A stretch of DNA of 64,000 bases from Streptomyces sp. NP160 (GTDB lineage Bacteria > Actinomycetota > Actinomycetes > Actinomycetales > Quadrisphaeraceae): the NCBI RefSeq assembly GCF_006335115.1, contig NZ_VDMJ01000021.1, positions 1 to 64,000 on the forward strand, written 5' to 3'. How positions within the stretch are numbered: position 1 is the first letter of the stretch; each line of letters opens with the position of its first letter. This document shows positions 18,814 through 26,887 of this stretch, piece after piece. The position numbers and the translations under genes were made by a program. The notes beneath the pieces are model-generated. The model worked only from the letters and a program-made list of their open reading frames with translations. It was not told the DNA's origin and ran no database searches.

Positions 18814-19877
18814 GGCTCGACGTCCACCACGCCGTTGGCGCGCAGCACCGCCCGCACCGCGGCGGCGTCGACCGACGGGTCGAGGTCGACGGTGCCGACC
18901 ACCGGTGAGCGCAGCGTGCGGTCCCGCACGGCCGGGCGCGCGTACTGGCTGGCCTCGGCCCACTCGTACAGGCGCGAGGCCGACTCCGCCGACCGCGCCG
19001 CCGCCCACTCCAGGCCGCCCCGGTCGAGCATCCACTCCACCTGCTCGGCGAGCATGAGCAGCGTCGCCACCGCCGGGGTGTTCACCGTCTGCTCGCGCCG
19101 GCTCTCCGACAGCGCCGCGAGCAGGTCCAGCGAGCCGGGCACCCAGCGGCCCGGCTGCAGCTCCTCGGCGCGCGCGACCGCGGCGGGGGACAGCAGCGCC
19201 AGCCACAGCCCGCCGTCGGAGCCGAAGGACTTCTGGGGGGCGAAGTAGTAGGCGTCGGCCTGCGAGGCGTCCACCGGCACGCCGCCAGCGGCGGAGGTCG
19301 CGTCGACGAGCACCAGCGCGTCGTCGTCGTCCGCCAGCCCGCGGGGGCGGACCACCGGGAGCACCACACCCGTGGAGGTCTCGTTGTGCGGGTAGGCGTA
19401 CGCGTCCACACCCGGCTCGGCGGCGACGGCCGGGGCGCTGAACGGCTCCGAGCGGCGCACGTCGGGGGCGGCGAGGAACGGGGCCGCCGCGGTCGCCTTC
19501 GCGAACTTCTCGCTGAACGCGCCCAGCACGAGGTGCTGGGCGCGCTCGCGGACCAGGCAGGTGGTGGCGACGTCCCAGAAGGTGGTCGACCCGCCGTTGC
19601 CGAGCACCACCTCGTAGCCGTCGGGCAGGGAGAACAGGTCCGTCATCCCCGCGCGGGTGCGCGCCACCAGCGAGCGCACCGGCAGCTGGCGGTGGGAGGT
19701 GCCGAGCACGGTGCGGCCGACCCCGGCGATGGCGGCCACCTGGTCGTCGCGGACCTTGGACGGGCCGGAGCCGAACCGGCCGTCGCGGGGCAGCAGCGAC
19801 GGCGGGACGGTGATGGTGGGCACACCCGCGGCAGCGGGGCCCGGACCTGACGTGTCGCGAACGCTCACGGCGTGCAT
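18699..19877 (-). CDS. serC: Phosphoserine aminotransferase
   Basis: The 392-residue protein matches the actinobacterial SerC subgroup: DGRFGSGPSKVRDDQ near the start, GTSHRQ, LGNGGSTTFWD, and the cofactor-binding ADAYYFAPQKSFGSDGG whose Lys would hold pyridoxal phosphate. It transfers an amino group from glutamate to 3-phosphohydroxypyruvate in serine synthesis; in some bacteria the same enzyme also acts in pyridoxal phosphate synthesis. The ATG at 19877 is ten bases from the divergent GTG of pdxH, so the two promoters must overlap each other's coding sequence. A GTG nine bases inside is an alternative start. The pairing with pdxH makes functional sense because SerC needs the PdxH product. 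Confidence 0.95.
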   Translation of the reverse strand: MHAVSVRDTSGPGPAAAGVPTITVPPSLLPRDGRFGSGPSKVRDDQVAAIAGVGRTVLGTSHRQLPVRSLVARTRAGMTDLFSLPDGYEVVLGNGGSTTFWDVATTCLVRERAQHLVLGAFSEKFAKATAAAPFLAAPDVRRSEPFSAPAVAAEPGVDAYAYPHNETSTGVVLPVVRPRGLADDDDALVLVDATSAAGGVPVDASQADAYYFAPQKSFGSDGGLWLALLSPAAVARAEELQPGRWVPGSLDLLAALSESRREQTVNTPAVATLLMLAEQVEWMLDRGGLEWAAARSAESASRLYEWAEASQYARPAVRDRTLRSPVVGTVDLDPSVDAAAVRAVLRANGVVDVEPYRGLGGNQLRVGMFPAVDPHDVSALTACVDHVVEALS

Positions 19878-19887
19878 CCTGCACCGT

Positions 19888-20571
19888 GTGGAGAGCGTGA
19901 GCAGCGAGCTGGCCGAGCACCGCGTCGACTACTCCGACGCCGGCCTGGACGCCACCGACCTCGCCCCGACCCCGCTGGAGCAGTTCCACCGCTGGTGGGA
20001 CGAGGCGAGCTCCGACCCGAGGATCGCCGAGCCGAACGCCGTGGTGCTGGCCACCGCGGACTCCCAAGGCCTGCCCGACGCGCGCACCGTGCTGCTCAAG
20101 GGCGCTGACGCCCGCGGGTTCGTCTTCTACACCAACCTCGGCTCCGCCAAGGCCCGCCAGCTGGCCGCCGTGCCCCACGCGGCGCTCGTCCTGCCGTGGC
20201 ACCCGCAGCAGCGCCAGGTGCGCGTGCGGGGGGCGGTGGAGCAGGTGAGCCGCGAGGAGAGCGCCGCGTACTTCGCCTCCCGCCCGCGCGGGTCGCAACT
20301 GGGCGCCCACGCCTCCCGGCAGAGCGCCGAGGTGGCCTCGCGCGAGGACCTGGCGCGCGCCTACGAGGAGGCGGCCGCCCGCTTCCCCGAGCCGGGCGAG
20401 GTGCCGCTGCCCGACGGGTGGGGCGGGTTCCTGGTGCGGCCGGTGGAGGTGGAGCTGTGGGTGGGGCGCCGCTCCCGGCTGCACGACCGGCTGGTCTACC
20501 TGTCGGTCAGCGGAGGGCCGGCGCCCCTGGACGACGCCGGCGCGTGGCGGGTCGTCCGCCGCCAGCCGTGA
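19888..20571 (+). CDS. pdxH: Pyridoxamine 5'-phosphate oxidase
   Basis: A 227-residue flavoprotein that oxidises pyridoxamine or pyridoxine phosphate to pyridoxal phosphate using FMN and oxygen. Family blocks are PLEQFHRWWDEA, NAVVLATADSQGLPDARTVLLKG (FMN-binding strand pair), FVFYTNLGSAKARQL, FASRPRGSQLGAHASRQS and the C-terminal WRVVRRQP. GTG 19888 gives a normal N-terminus; GTG 19897 is also possible. The start is ten bases from divergent serC. The 3' end is one base from the convergent stop of the PIG-L gene, leaving no room for a separate terminator. Confidence 0.95.
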   Translation: MESVSSELAEHRVDYSDAGLDATDLAPTPLEQFHRWWDEASSDPRIAEPNAVVLATADSQGLPDARTVLLKGADARGFVFYTNLGSAKARQLAAVPHAALVLPWHPQQRQVRVRGAVEQVSREESAAYFASRPRGSQLGAHASRQSAEVASREDLARAYEEAAARFPEPGEVPLPDGWGGFLVRPVEVELWVGRRSRLHDRLVYLSVSGGPAPLDDAGAWRVVRRQP

Positions 20572-20572
20572 G

Positions 20573-21322
20573 TCACTGCTGCAGGGCGAGCTCCACGGCG
20601 AGCACGGCGCGGCCCTCCCAGCCCGGCTCGTCGCGGCGCACCACCTGCCGGTAGACCTCCTCGGCCTGCCGGCGCACGGGGACGTCGGGGTCGAGCGCGC
20701 GGAAGTACTCCTCGTGCAGCGCCAGCGCCGCGATCCCGGCCTCCTCGGTGTCCGTGACGTCGACGACGTGGGTGGGGGCGGTGCTGTTCGCGACGACGAC
20801 GCGGCGCACGCCCTTCCAGGGCGCGAAGCCCTCGTGGCCGAGCTCGGGGAAGATCCAGCGGTTGGCGGCGTCGGCGACGGCGTCGAGCACGGTGCGGCCC
20901 AGCGCCCGGTGGTCGGCGGAGTTCCAGCTGCCGGGGCCCCAGGTGTCGTGGTGGTTGATGGTCACCACGAGGTGCGGGCGGTGCTGCCGGACGGCGCGGG
21001 CGATGTCGAGGCGCAGGTCGATGCTCTCGGTGAGGCGGCCGTCGCGGTGGCGGAAGAACTCCACCTCCCGCACGCCCACGGCACCCGCGCTGGCCAGCTC
21101 CTCGGCCTCGCGCAGCGGGCCCGCCTTCGCCGGCGGGACGGTGTCGATCCCCGCCTCGCCGGAGGTGGCCATCGCGTAGACCACCTGCTTGCCCGCCGCC
21201 GTCCAGCGGGCCACGGCGGCGGCGGTGCCGTACTCGACGTCGTCGGGGTGGGCCACCACGCACAGCACCCGGTCGAAGTCCTCGGGGAGGCCGGGCAGGG
21301 GCGTCGGGGCGGCGTCGCTCAC
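20573..21322 (-). CDS. PIG-L/LmbE-family N-acetylglucosaminyl deacetylase-like hydrolase
   Basis: A 249-residue zinc hydrolase. The metal site block VVAHPDDVEYGTAAAVARW near residue 20 and HDTWGPGSWNSADHRALG near 140 contain the His-Pro-Asp-Asp and Asp-His residues of the family. Members include MshB and Mca of mycothiol metabolism and enzymes that deacetylate sugar precursors. Which substrate applies here is not clear, because the sequence is not an obvious MshB. GTG 21322 was chosen over an upstream start because it gives a compact family-like N-terminus and has CACGAT six bases before it on this strand. The gene is divergent from the MFS leader region. Confidence 0.85.
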   Translation of the reverse strand: MSDAAPTPLPGLPEDFDRVLCVVAHPDDVEYGTAAAVARWTAAGKQVVYAMATSGEAGIDTVPPAKAGPLREAEELASAGAVGVREVEFFRHRDGRLTESIDLRLDIARAVRQHRPHLVVTINHHDTWGPGSWNSADHRALGRTVLDAVADAANRWIFPELGHEGFAPWKGVRRVVVANSTAPTHVVDVTDTEEAGIAALALHEEYFRALDPDVPVRRQAEEVYRQVVRRDEPGWEGRAVLAVELALQQ

Positions 21323-21354
21323 GCGGCCATCGTGGCAGCCGCCGACGGGCCGGG

Positions 21355-21392
21355 AAAAAGGTCTCGACGCCCCGCGGAAGCGGACGTAGCGT
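21355..21392 (+). promoter_or_regulatory. WhiB7-like promoter of the MFS leader transcript
   Basis: Five consecutive A residues (21355-21359) lie four bases upstream of TCGACG (21364-21369), a -35 matching four of six consensus positions, followed after 17 bases by TAGCGT (21387-21392) as the -10. An A/T-rich block immediately upstream of the -35 is the hallmark of promoters activated by WhiB7, the ribosome-stress regulator of actinobacteria. A-runs are rare in this G+C-rich sequence. Transcription would start near 21399. Assignment is from architecture only; whiB7 itself is not in the window. Confidence 0.6.
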
Positions 21393-21398
21393 GGAGGC

Positions 21399-21637
21399 AC
21401 ACGGGAGAGGAGGTGATCCGAGAAGTGGTTGTTCTTCGGACGCGTGAGGTGACTGCCCGCTAGCCGTCAGGCAGCGTGAGCCACCCGGACGGCCTGCTAG
21501 TCCCAGGCAGTCACCGGAGCCCGCGGGAGTCGCGCCCTCGTCCAGCGCGACGCCCCCTCCAGGTCGGAGGGGAGCCCGCGGGCTCTTCCACGCCCTGGGA
21601 GGCGGCGGGGACGCCCCTGACAGGTGCCTGAGGCACC
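21399..21637 (+). ncRNA. Structured leader RNA (candidate ribosome-stall attenuator) of the MFS exporter gene
   Basis: A 240-base leader between the predicted start of transcription and the MFS start codon. It holds a 12-codon uORF and these exact pairings: 21448-21457 with 21506-21515 (10 bp, the 5' arm inside the uORF); 21468-21472 with 21492-21496, stacked on 21460-21463 with 21497-21500; 21517-21527 with 21575-21585 (11 bp), enclosing two hairpins (21529-21534/21546-21551 and 21554-21560/21566-21572) as a three-way junction; and 21623-21628 with 21632-21637 directly before the start codon. A ribosome halted in the uORF would cover the 5' arm of the first stem and refold the rest. The folding was done by eye and is not energy-checked. 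Confidence 0.65.
21425..21463 (+). CDS. 12-residue leader peptide with Arg-Thr-Arg motif
   Basis: The uORF reads M-V-V-L-R-T-R-E-V-T-A-R from GTG 21425. Its ribosome-binding site AGGAGGTGATCC (21408-21419) is perfectly complementary to the last 12 bases of the usual 16S rRNA 3' end, and two further bases pair if one G-U is allowed. This is far stronger than any other site in the window. Residues 5-7, Arg-Thr-Arg, fit the +X+ pattern at which macrolides arrest ribosomes in known leader peptides. The codons after the motif form the 5' arm of a 10-bp stem in the leader RNA. The small size makes coding status uncertain, but site, motif and structure agree. Confidence 0.65.
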   Translation: MVVLRTREVTAR

Positions 21638-22948
21638 ATGGACCCGATGTCCGCGCTGCTCCTCGACACGGCCCCGCTGCGCTCCTCGCCGGAGTACCGG
21701 CGGCTGTGGATCGGTCTCACCCTCGCCGGGGTCGGCAGCCAGCTCGGGGTGACCGCCGTGGCGCTGCAGGTCTACGAGCTGACCCGCTCGTCGTTCGCCG
21801 TCGGCCTGGTGGGTCTGGTCTCCTTCGTCCCGCTCGTGGTGCTCGGCCTCTACGGCGGCGCCCTCGTGGACGCCCACGACCGGCGCCGCGTCATCGTGCT
21901 GTCCTCGGCGGCCCTGCTCGTCGCCTCGGTGCTCATCGCCGGCCAGGCCTGGCTCGACGTCGGCTCCGTGGTCCTGCTGCTGGGGCTGGTGGCCCTGCAG
22001 AGCGCCGCGTTCGCCGTGAACTCCCCGGCGCGCACCGCGATCATCCCCATGCTCGTGCCGGTCGAGCAGCTCCCGGCCGCCAACGCCCTCGGCACGCTGT
22101 CGATGAACCTCGGCGTCACCGTCGGGCCGCTGGTCGGCGGCCTGCTGGTCGGCACGGTGGGCTTCGGGCCCGCCTACACGATCGACGTCGTCACGCTGCT
22201 CGTCGCCCTGGTCACCGTGCTGAGCCTGCCGCCGCTGCCGCCCCTCGGCGGCGCGCGGAAGGCCGGCCTGGCCAGCGTGCTGGAGGGCCTGCGCCTGCTC
22301 AGGGGCTGGCGCAACGTGCGCATGACGTTCCTGCTGGACATCTGCGCGATGGTGCTCAGCCAGCCCCGTGCCCTCTTCCCCGCCGTCGGAGCCGTCCTCA
22401 TCGGGGGAGGGGCGACGACGGCGGGCGTGCTCGCCTCGTCCGTGGCCGTCGGGTCCGTGCTCGCCAGCCTCGTGTCCGGGCCGCTGGGGCGCGTCCACCG
22501 CCACGGCGTGGCCATCGCGGTGTCGGTGGCGGCCTGGGGCGCCGCGATCGTCGCGTTCGGCCTGGTGCTGCTGCTGGCCTCGCCGTCCGCCGCGCACACC
22601 GGGTCGGTCACCTCGACCGCCGTGCCCTGGGCGTCGTGGCACCTGTGGGCGGCCTGCACCGCCCTGGCGGCGGCCGGCGCGGCAGACGCCGTCAGCTCGG
22701 TGTTCCGCCAGACCGTGCTGCAGTCCGCCGCGCCCGACTGGGCCCGCGGTCGCCTGCAGGGCGTCTTCATCGTGGTGGTGGCCGGCGGCCCCCGCCTGGG
22801 CGACCTCGTCGCCGGGGCCGACGCCGACGCGCTGGGTGAGGCGCTGGCGGCGGTGGTCGGCGGCGTGGCGTGCGTGCTCGCCGTCGTCGTCCTCATGGCC
22901 TGGCAGCGGGGGTTCCTGCGGTACGACGCGCGCGACCCCGTCCCCTGA
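21638..22948 (+). CDS. MFS drug-efflux transporter controlled by the leader RNA
   Basis: A 436-residue, roughly 12-segment MFS_3-family exporter: SPEYRRLWIGLTLAGVGSQLG at the N-terminus, GALVDAHDRRRVIVLS in the first cytoplasmic loop, NSPARTAIIPMLVP, and NALGTLSMNLGVTVGPLVGG. It is homologous to the MFS gene at 5.8 kb but clearly divergent from it. It likely exports antibiotics; the upstream promoter and stalling-type leader suggest ribosome-targeting drugs such as macrolides. ATG 21638 follows directly on a 6-bp hairpin and has no Shine-Dalgarno at normal distance, so translation may depend on leader refolding. ATG 21647 is an alternative start. It ends 18 bases before the convergent photolyase gene. 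Confidence 0.9.
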   Translation: MDPMSALLLDTAPLRSSPEYRRLWIGLTLAGVGSQLGVTAVALQVYELTRSSFAVGLVGLVSFVPLVVLGLYGGALVDAHDRRRVIVLSSAALLVASVLIAGQAWLDVGSVVLLLGLVALQSAAFAVNSPARTAIIPMLVPVEQLPAANALGTLSMNLGVTVGPLVGGLLVGTVGFGPAYTIDVVTLLVALVTVLSLPPLPPLGGARKAGLASVLEGLRLLRGWRNVRMTFLLDICAMVLSQPRALFPAVGAVLIGGGATTAGVLASSVAVGSVLASLVSGPLGRVHRHGVAIAVSVAAWGAAIVAFGLVLLLASPSAAHTGSVTSTAVPWASWHLWAACTALAAAGAADAVSSVFRQTVLQSAAPDWARGRLQGVFIVVVAGGPRLGDLVAGADADALGEALAAVVGGVACVLAVVVLMAWQRGFLRYDARDPVP

Positions 22949-22966
22949 CCTCGCGAGGACGGCGCG

Positions 22967-24355
22967 TCAGCTGCGCACCGCGGCGTAGCGGGCCAGGGCC
23001 TCCTCGCGCTCGGCCCTGTGGTCGACGATGCGCTCGGGGTAGCCGTGGTCGTAGCCGCCGGCGTGGTCCCACGGGGAGTGGGCCGCCTTGCCGGCCAGGT
23101 GCCGCAGCTCGGGCACGTAGCGGCGCACGTACTCCCCGTCCGGGTCGAACTTCTCGCCCTGGCTGACGGGGTTGAACACCCGGAAGAACGGCGCCGCGTC
23201 CGTGCCGGAGCCGGCGGTCCACTGCCAGCCGTGGTTGTTGCTGGACAGGTCCCCGTCGCGCAGCCACCGCATGAAGTACCGCGCGCCGTGCTGCCACTCG
23301 AGGTGGAGGTCCTTGACGAGGAAGCTGGCCACCACCATCCGCACCCTGTTGTGCACCCAGCCCTCGGTGCGCAGCTGGCGCATGCCGGCGTCCACGAACG
23401 GGAAGCCGGTGCGGCCCTCCTGCCAGGCCTCCAGGTGCGCCTTCCCGTCACCGCGGGCGGGGGAGTCGAAGCGCATGCCCGCCAGCTGCGGGCGGTAGTA
23501 CTCGCGGGCCGAGTCGGGCCGGTGCCACAGCACGTCGGCGTAGAACTCCCGCCAGACGAGCTCGGTGCGGAACGTCTGGCCGCCCTTCGTGGCGCCGTGC
23601 CGGCTGGCGGCGAGGTCGGCCAGCAGGGTGCGCGGGTGCACCTCGCCGTACTTGAGGTGCGCGGACAGCTGCGAGGTGCCGTCGCGGTCGGGGCGCTCGC
23701 GGTCGGTGTCGTAGTCGTCGAGCCGCTCCTGGAACGCCTCCCAGCGGCGCAGGGCGGCCTCCTCGCCGACGTCGGGGAGCGTGAGGTCCCCTCGCATGAG
23801 CTCCTCGGGGTCGTCCGGGACCTCCTCGCCCTCCACGCGGCGCACCCAGCGCAGGTCCTGCGGGGGCGAGGCGGCGGGCTCGGGGTGGCCGTGCGCCGTC
23901 CAGGCGCGCGAGAACGGCGTGAAGACCTGGAAGGGCGCGCCGTCGCCCTTCACCACCGTGCCGGGGCCGATGGCGTAGGGCGTGCCGGTGCGGACCAGCT
24001 GGACGCCGTCGCCGGCCAGCGCCTCCTCGACGCGCTCGTCGCGGGCGCGGCCGTAGGGGCCCGCGTCAGCGGTGACGTGCACGTGCTCCGCGCCCACCTC
24101 GCGGGCGACCTGCCGCACGACGTCCTCCGGCTTCCCGGACCGGACCACGAGGGCTCCGTCGGCGCTGGCCGACCACGCCCGCAGCGACCGGAACAGCCAC
24201 GCGGTTCGCGTGGGGCCGGCGGGGCCGAGGAGGGCCGGGTCGAGCACGAACAGCGGGAGGACGCCGGAGCCGCCGGCCTCCTCGGCAGCGGCGAGCAGGG
24301 CCGGGTGGTCGCGCAGGCGCAGGTCGCGGCGCAGCCAGAGCACGGTCGAGGTCAC
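22967..24355 (-). CDS. phr: Deoxyribodipyrimidine photolyase (cryptochrome/photolyase family)
   Basis: A 462-residue class I photolyase-type flavoprotein that repairs cyclobutane pyrimidine dimers with blue light. It starts TVLWLRRDLRLRDHPAL, the antenna-domain beginning. The FAD domain has KYGEVHPRTLL, ELVWREFYADVLW, WQEGRTGFPFVDAGMRQL, EGWVHNRVRMVVASFLVKD and LSSNNHGWQW, including the Trp and Asn positions used for electron transfer and flavin binding. GTG 24355 is preferred over ATG 24391, which would add 12 atypical residues; on this strand GACGCT lies six bases before the GTG. It is divergent from prpD, with about 65 bases between starts. Full-length for the family. Confidence 0.92.
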   Translation of the reverse strand: MTSTVLWLRRDLRLRDHPALLAAAEEAGGSGVLPLFVLDPALLGPAGPTRTAWLFRSLRAWSASADGALVVRSGKPEDVVRQVAREVGAEHVHVTADAGPYGRARDERVEEALAGDGVQLVRTGTPYAIGPGTVVKGDGAPFQVFTPFSRAWTAHGHPEPAASPPQDLRWVRRVEGEEVPDDPEELMRGDLTLPDVGEEAALRRWEAFQERLDDYDTDRERPDRDGTSQLSAHLKYGEVHPRTLLADLAASRHGATKGGQTFRTELVWREFYADVLWHRPDSAREYYRPQLAGMRFDSPARGDGKAHLEAWQEGRTGFPFVDAGMRQLRTEGWVHNRVRMVVASFLVKDLHLEWQHGARYFMRWLRDGDLSSNNHGWQWTAGSGTDAAPFFRVFNPVSQGEKFDPDGEYVRRYVPELRHLAGKAAHSPWDHAGGYDHGYPERIVDHRAEREEALARYAAVRS

Positions 24356-24407
24356 GCGGGGAGCGTCGCGCACGGGGAGCGCCTCGGCCACCGCAGCGGA
24401 CCCGGAT

Positions 24408-24413
24408 TAGCGT
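24408..24413 (+). promoter_or_regulatory. -10 hexamer TAGCGT of the leaderless prpDBC transcript
   Basis: TAGCGT ends seven bases before GTG 24420, placing the start of transcription on the start codon of prpD. The photolyase promoter reads out of the same 65-base gap in the other direction. Confidence 0.5.
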
Positions 24414-24419
24414 GACAGC

Positions 24420-25967
24420 GTGCAGACCCACCAGGTCCGAGCCCACCGCAGCGACGAGAACCTGCCGCGCGAGGAGCAGCTGGCGTGGAAGCTGGCGCAG
24501 CTCGCCGCGGACACCACCGCCCTGGCGAGCATCGACGACGACGTCGTCGACATGGTCGTCAACCGCGTCATCGACGACGCCGCCGTGGCCACCGCGTCGC
24601 TGACGCGGGCACCCGTCCTCGCCGCCCGCGCGCAGGCGATGGCCCACCCGGCGTCCGGCGCCGCCCCCAGCCAGGGCACCGGGTCCACCGTCCACGGCGC
24701 CCCCGGGCGCTACGGCCCGGAGTGGGCCGCGTGGGCCAACGGCGTGGCGGTCCGCGAGCTGGACTTCCACGACACGTTCCTGGCCGCCGACTACTCCCAC
24801 CCGGGCGACAACATCCCGCCGGTCGTCGCGGTCGCCCAGCACCTGGCCGCCAGCCAGGGGCCCTTCGGCGGGGTCACCGGCGCCGACGTGGTGCGGGCCC
24901 TGGTGACCGCCTACGAGGTGCAGATCGACCTGGTGCGGGGCATCTGCCTGCACGAGCACAAGATCGACCACGTCGCCCACCTCGGCCCCTCGGCCGCCGC
25001 CGGCCTGGGCACGCTGCTGCGCCTGCCCACCGAGCAGGTCTTCCACGCCATCGGCCAGGCGCTGCACACCACCACCGCCACGCGGCAGTCGCGCAAGGGC
25101 GAGATCAGCACGTGGAAGGCGCACGCCCCGGCCTTCGCCGGCAAGGCCGCCGTCGAGGCCGTCGACCGCGCGGTGCGCGGCCAGACGAGCCCCACGCCCA
25201 TCTACGAGGGGGAGGACGGCGTCATCGCGCGCCTGCTCTCGGGCTTCGGGCACGTCTACGAGGTGCCGCTGCCCGAGGCCGGCGAGCAGCGCCGGGGCAT
25301 CCTCGACAGCTACACCAAGGAGCACTCCGCGGAGTACCAGGCGCAGGCCTGGATCGACCTGGCCCGCCGCCTCGGTGCGGAGCACCCGGCGCTGCGCGAC
25401 CCCGCCCAGGTGCGGTCGATCGTGCTCCACACGAGCCACCACACCCACCACGTCATCGGCTCCGGGGCCAACGACCCGCAGAAATACGACCCCACCGCGA
25501 GCCGCGAGACGCTCGACCACTCGATCCCGTACATCGTGGCGGTGGCTCTGCAGGACGGCGGCTGGCACCACGAGCGCAGCTACACCCCCGAGCGCGCCGG
25601 CCGCCCGGACACCGTGTCGCTGTGGCGGAAGGTCACCACCGTCGAGGACCCGGAGTGGACCCGCCGCTACCACGACCCCGACCCCATGGAGCGGGCGTTC
25701 GGCGGCCGCCTGGAGGCCGAGCTGGCCGACGGGAGCCGGGTGGTGGAGGAGATCGCCGTCGCCGACGCCCACCCCGCCGGCGCCCGGCCGTTCGCCCGGG
25801 CCGACTACGTCGCCAAGTTCCGCACCCTGGCCGAGGGCGTGCTCGACGACGACGAGGTGGAGCGCTTCCTCGACGTCGCCCAGCGCCTGCCCGACCTGGG
25901 GCCCGGTGAGCTGTCGCAGCTGACGGTCCGCGCGCGCACCGCCACCCCGGCGGGAGGGATCTTCTGA
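24420..25967 (+). CDS. prpD: 2-Methylcitrate dehydratase (MmgE/PrpD family)
   Basis: A 515-residue MmgE/PrpD protein that removes water from 2-methylcitrate in the methylcitrate cycle for propionyl-CoA. Recognisable blocks are [76 protein letters not shown] and the Lys/Tyr-rich [14 protein letters not shown]. Identity as PrpD rather than another MmgE homologue rests on the operon: its stop overlaps the start of prpB and prpC follows. The GTG start carries no Shine-Dalgarno but sits six bases after TAGCGT, typical of leaderless genes here. Confidence 0.95.
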   Translation: MQTHQVRAHRSDENLPREEQLAWKLAQLAADTTALASIDDDVVDMVVNRVIDDAAVATASLTRAPVLAARAQAMAHPASGAAPSQGTGSTVHGAPGRYGPEWAAWANGVAVRELDFHDTFLAADYSHPGDNIPPVVAVAQHLAASQGPFGGVTGADVVRALVTAYEVQIDLVRGICLHEHKIDHVAHLGPSAAAGLGTLLRLPTEQVFHAIGQALHTTTATRQSRKGEISTWKAHAPAFAGKAAVEAVDRAVRGQTSPTPIYEGEDGVIARLLSGFGHVYEVPLPEAGEQRRGILDSYTKEHSAEYQAQAWIDLARRLGAEHPALRDPAQVRSIVLHTSHHTHHVIGSGANDPQKYDPTASRETLDHSIPYIVAVALQDGGWHHERSYTPERAGRPDTVSLWRKVTTVEDPEWTRRYHDPDPMERAFGGRLEAELADGSRVVEEIAVADAHPAGARPFARADYVAKFRTLAEGVLDDDEVERFLDVAQRLPDLGPGELSQLTVRARTATPAGGIF

Positions 25968-26887
25968 TGCTCCACGCTGCGAAGACCGCGTCGCAGAAGC
26001 GCCAGGCCCTGCGCGCCGGGCTCGCGAGCGGGCAGCTGCAGCGCTTCGTCGGGGCCTTCACGCCCCTGTCGACGTCGCTGGTGGAGGGCAGGGGCTTCGA
26101 GGGCGTCTACGTCTCCGGTGCCGTGGTCTCCGCGGAGCTGGGCCTGCCCGACATCGGCCTCACGACGCTGACGGAGGTCGCCCAGCGCGCCGCGCAGGTG
26201 GCCCGCACCACCGACCTGCCGGTGCTCGTCGACGCCGACACCGGCTTCGGGGAGCCCATGAACGTCGCCCGCACCGTGCAGGTGCTGGAGGACGCCGGGG
26301 TGGCCGGGCTGCACCTGGAGGACCAGGTCAACCCCAAGCGCTGCGGCCACCTCGACGGCAAGCAGGTGGTCGGCCGGGAGGTGGCCGCGCAGCGCATCGC
26401 CGCCGCCGTGCGCGCCCGGCGCGACCCCGACCTGCTGGTCATGGCCCGCTCCGACGCCCGGGCCGTGGAGGGCCTGGACGCCGCGGTGGACCGGCTGAAG
26501 GCCTACGTCGACGCCGGGGCCGACGCCGTCTTCCCCGAGGCGATGCTGTCGCTGGCCGACTACGAGCGCGTCATCGCGGCCGTCGAGGTGCCCGTGCTCG
26601 CGAACATCACGGAGTTCGGCAAGGCGCCGCTGTTCACCCACGCCCAGCTGGCCGAGGTCGGCGTGCGGATCGCGCTGCACCCCGTCAGCCTGCTGCGGAC
26701 GGCGATGGGCGCCGTCGAGCGGGCGCTGGACGCGCTCGCGACCACGGGGACCCTCGAGGGGGAGGTGCCGTCGATGCTGACGCGAGCGCGGCTGTACGAG
26801 CTCGTCGACTACGCCGGCTACAGCGACTTCGACGCCGACGTCTTCACCTTCGAGGTGCCCGACGGCGAGAAGGGCGTGCAGGCGTGA
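25967..26887 (+). CDS. prpB: Methylisocitrate lyase
   Basis: A 306-residue member of the isocitrate lyase/PEP mutase family that splits 2-methylisocitrate into pyruvate and succinate. The catalytic loop NPKRCGHLDGKQVV contains the Lys-Arg-Cys-Gly-His signature, VDADTGFGEPMNVARTVQ provides magnesium ligands, and LEDQVNPKRC follows directly. FTPLSTSLVEGRGFEGVYVSG forms the substrate end. The start overlaps the prpD stop by one base and the end overlaps prpC by four, so the three genes are translationally coupled. Confidence 0.95.
   Translation: MLHAAKTASQKRQALRAGLASGQLQRFVGAFTPLSTSLVEGRGFEGVYVSGAVVSAELGLPDIGLTTLTEVAQRAAQVARTTDLPVLVDADTGFGEPMNVARTVQVLEDAGVAGLHLEDQVNPKRCGHLDGKQVVGREVAAQRIAAAVRARRDPDLLVMARSDARAVEGLDAAVDRLKAYVDAGADAVFPEAMLSLADYERVIAAVEVPVLANITEFGKAPLFTHAQLAEVGVRIALHPVSLLRTAMGAVERALDALATTGTLEGEVPSMLTRARLYELVDYAGYSDFDADVFTFEVPDGEKGVQA

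Noticed and set aside
21408-21419. Possible fragment of an rRNA gene, because AGGAGGTGATCC is antisense to the 16S end
   Set aside because: The match stops at 12-14 bases and lies directly before a start codon; no other rRNA sequence is present.
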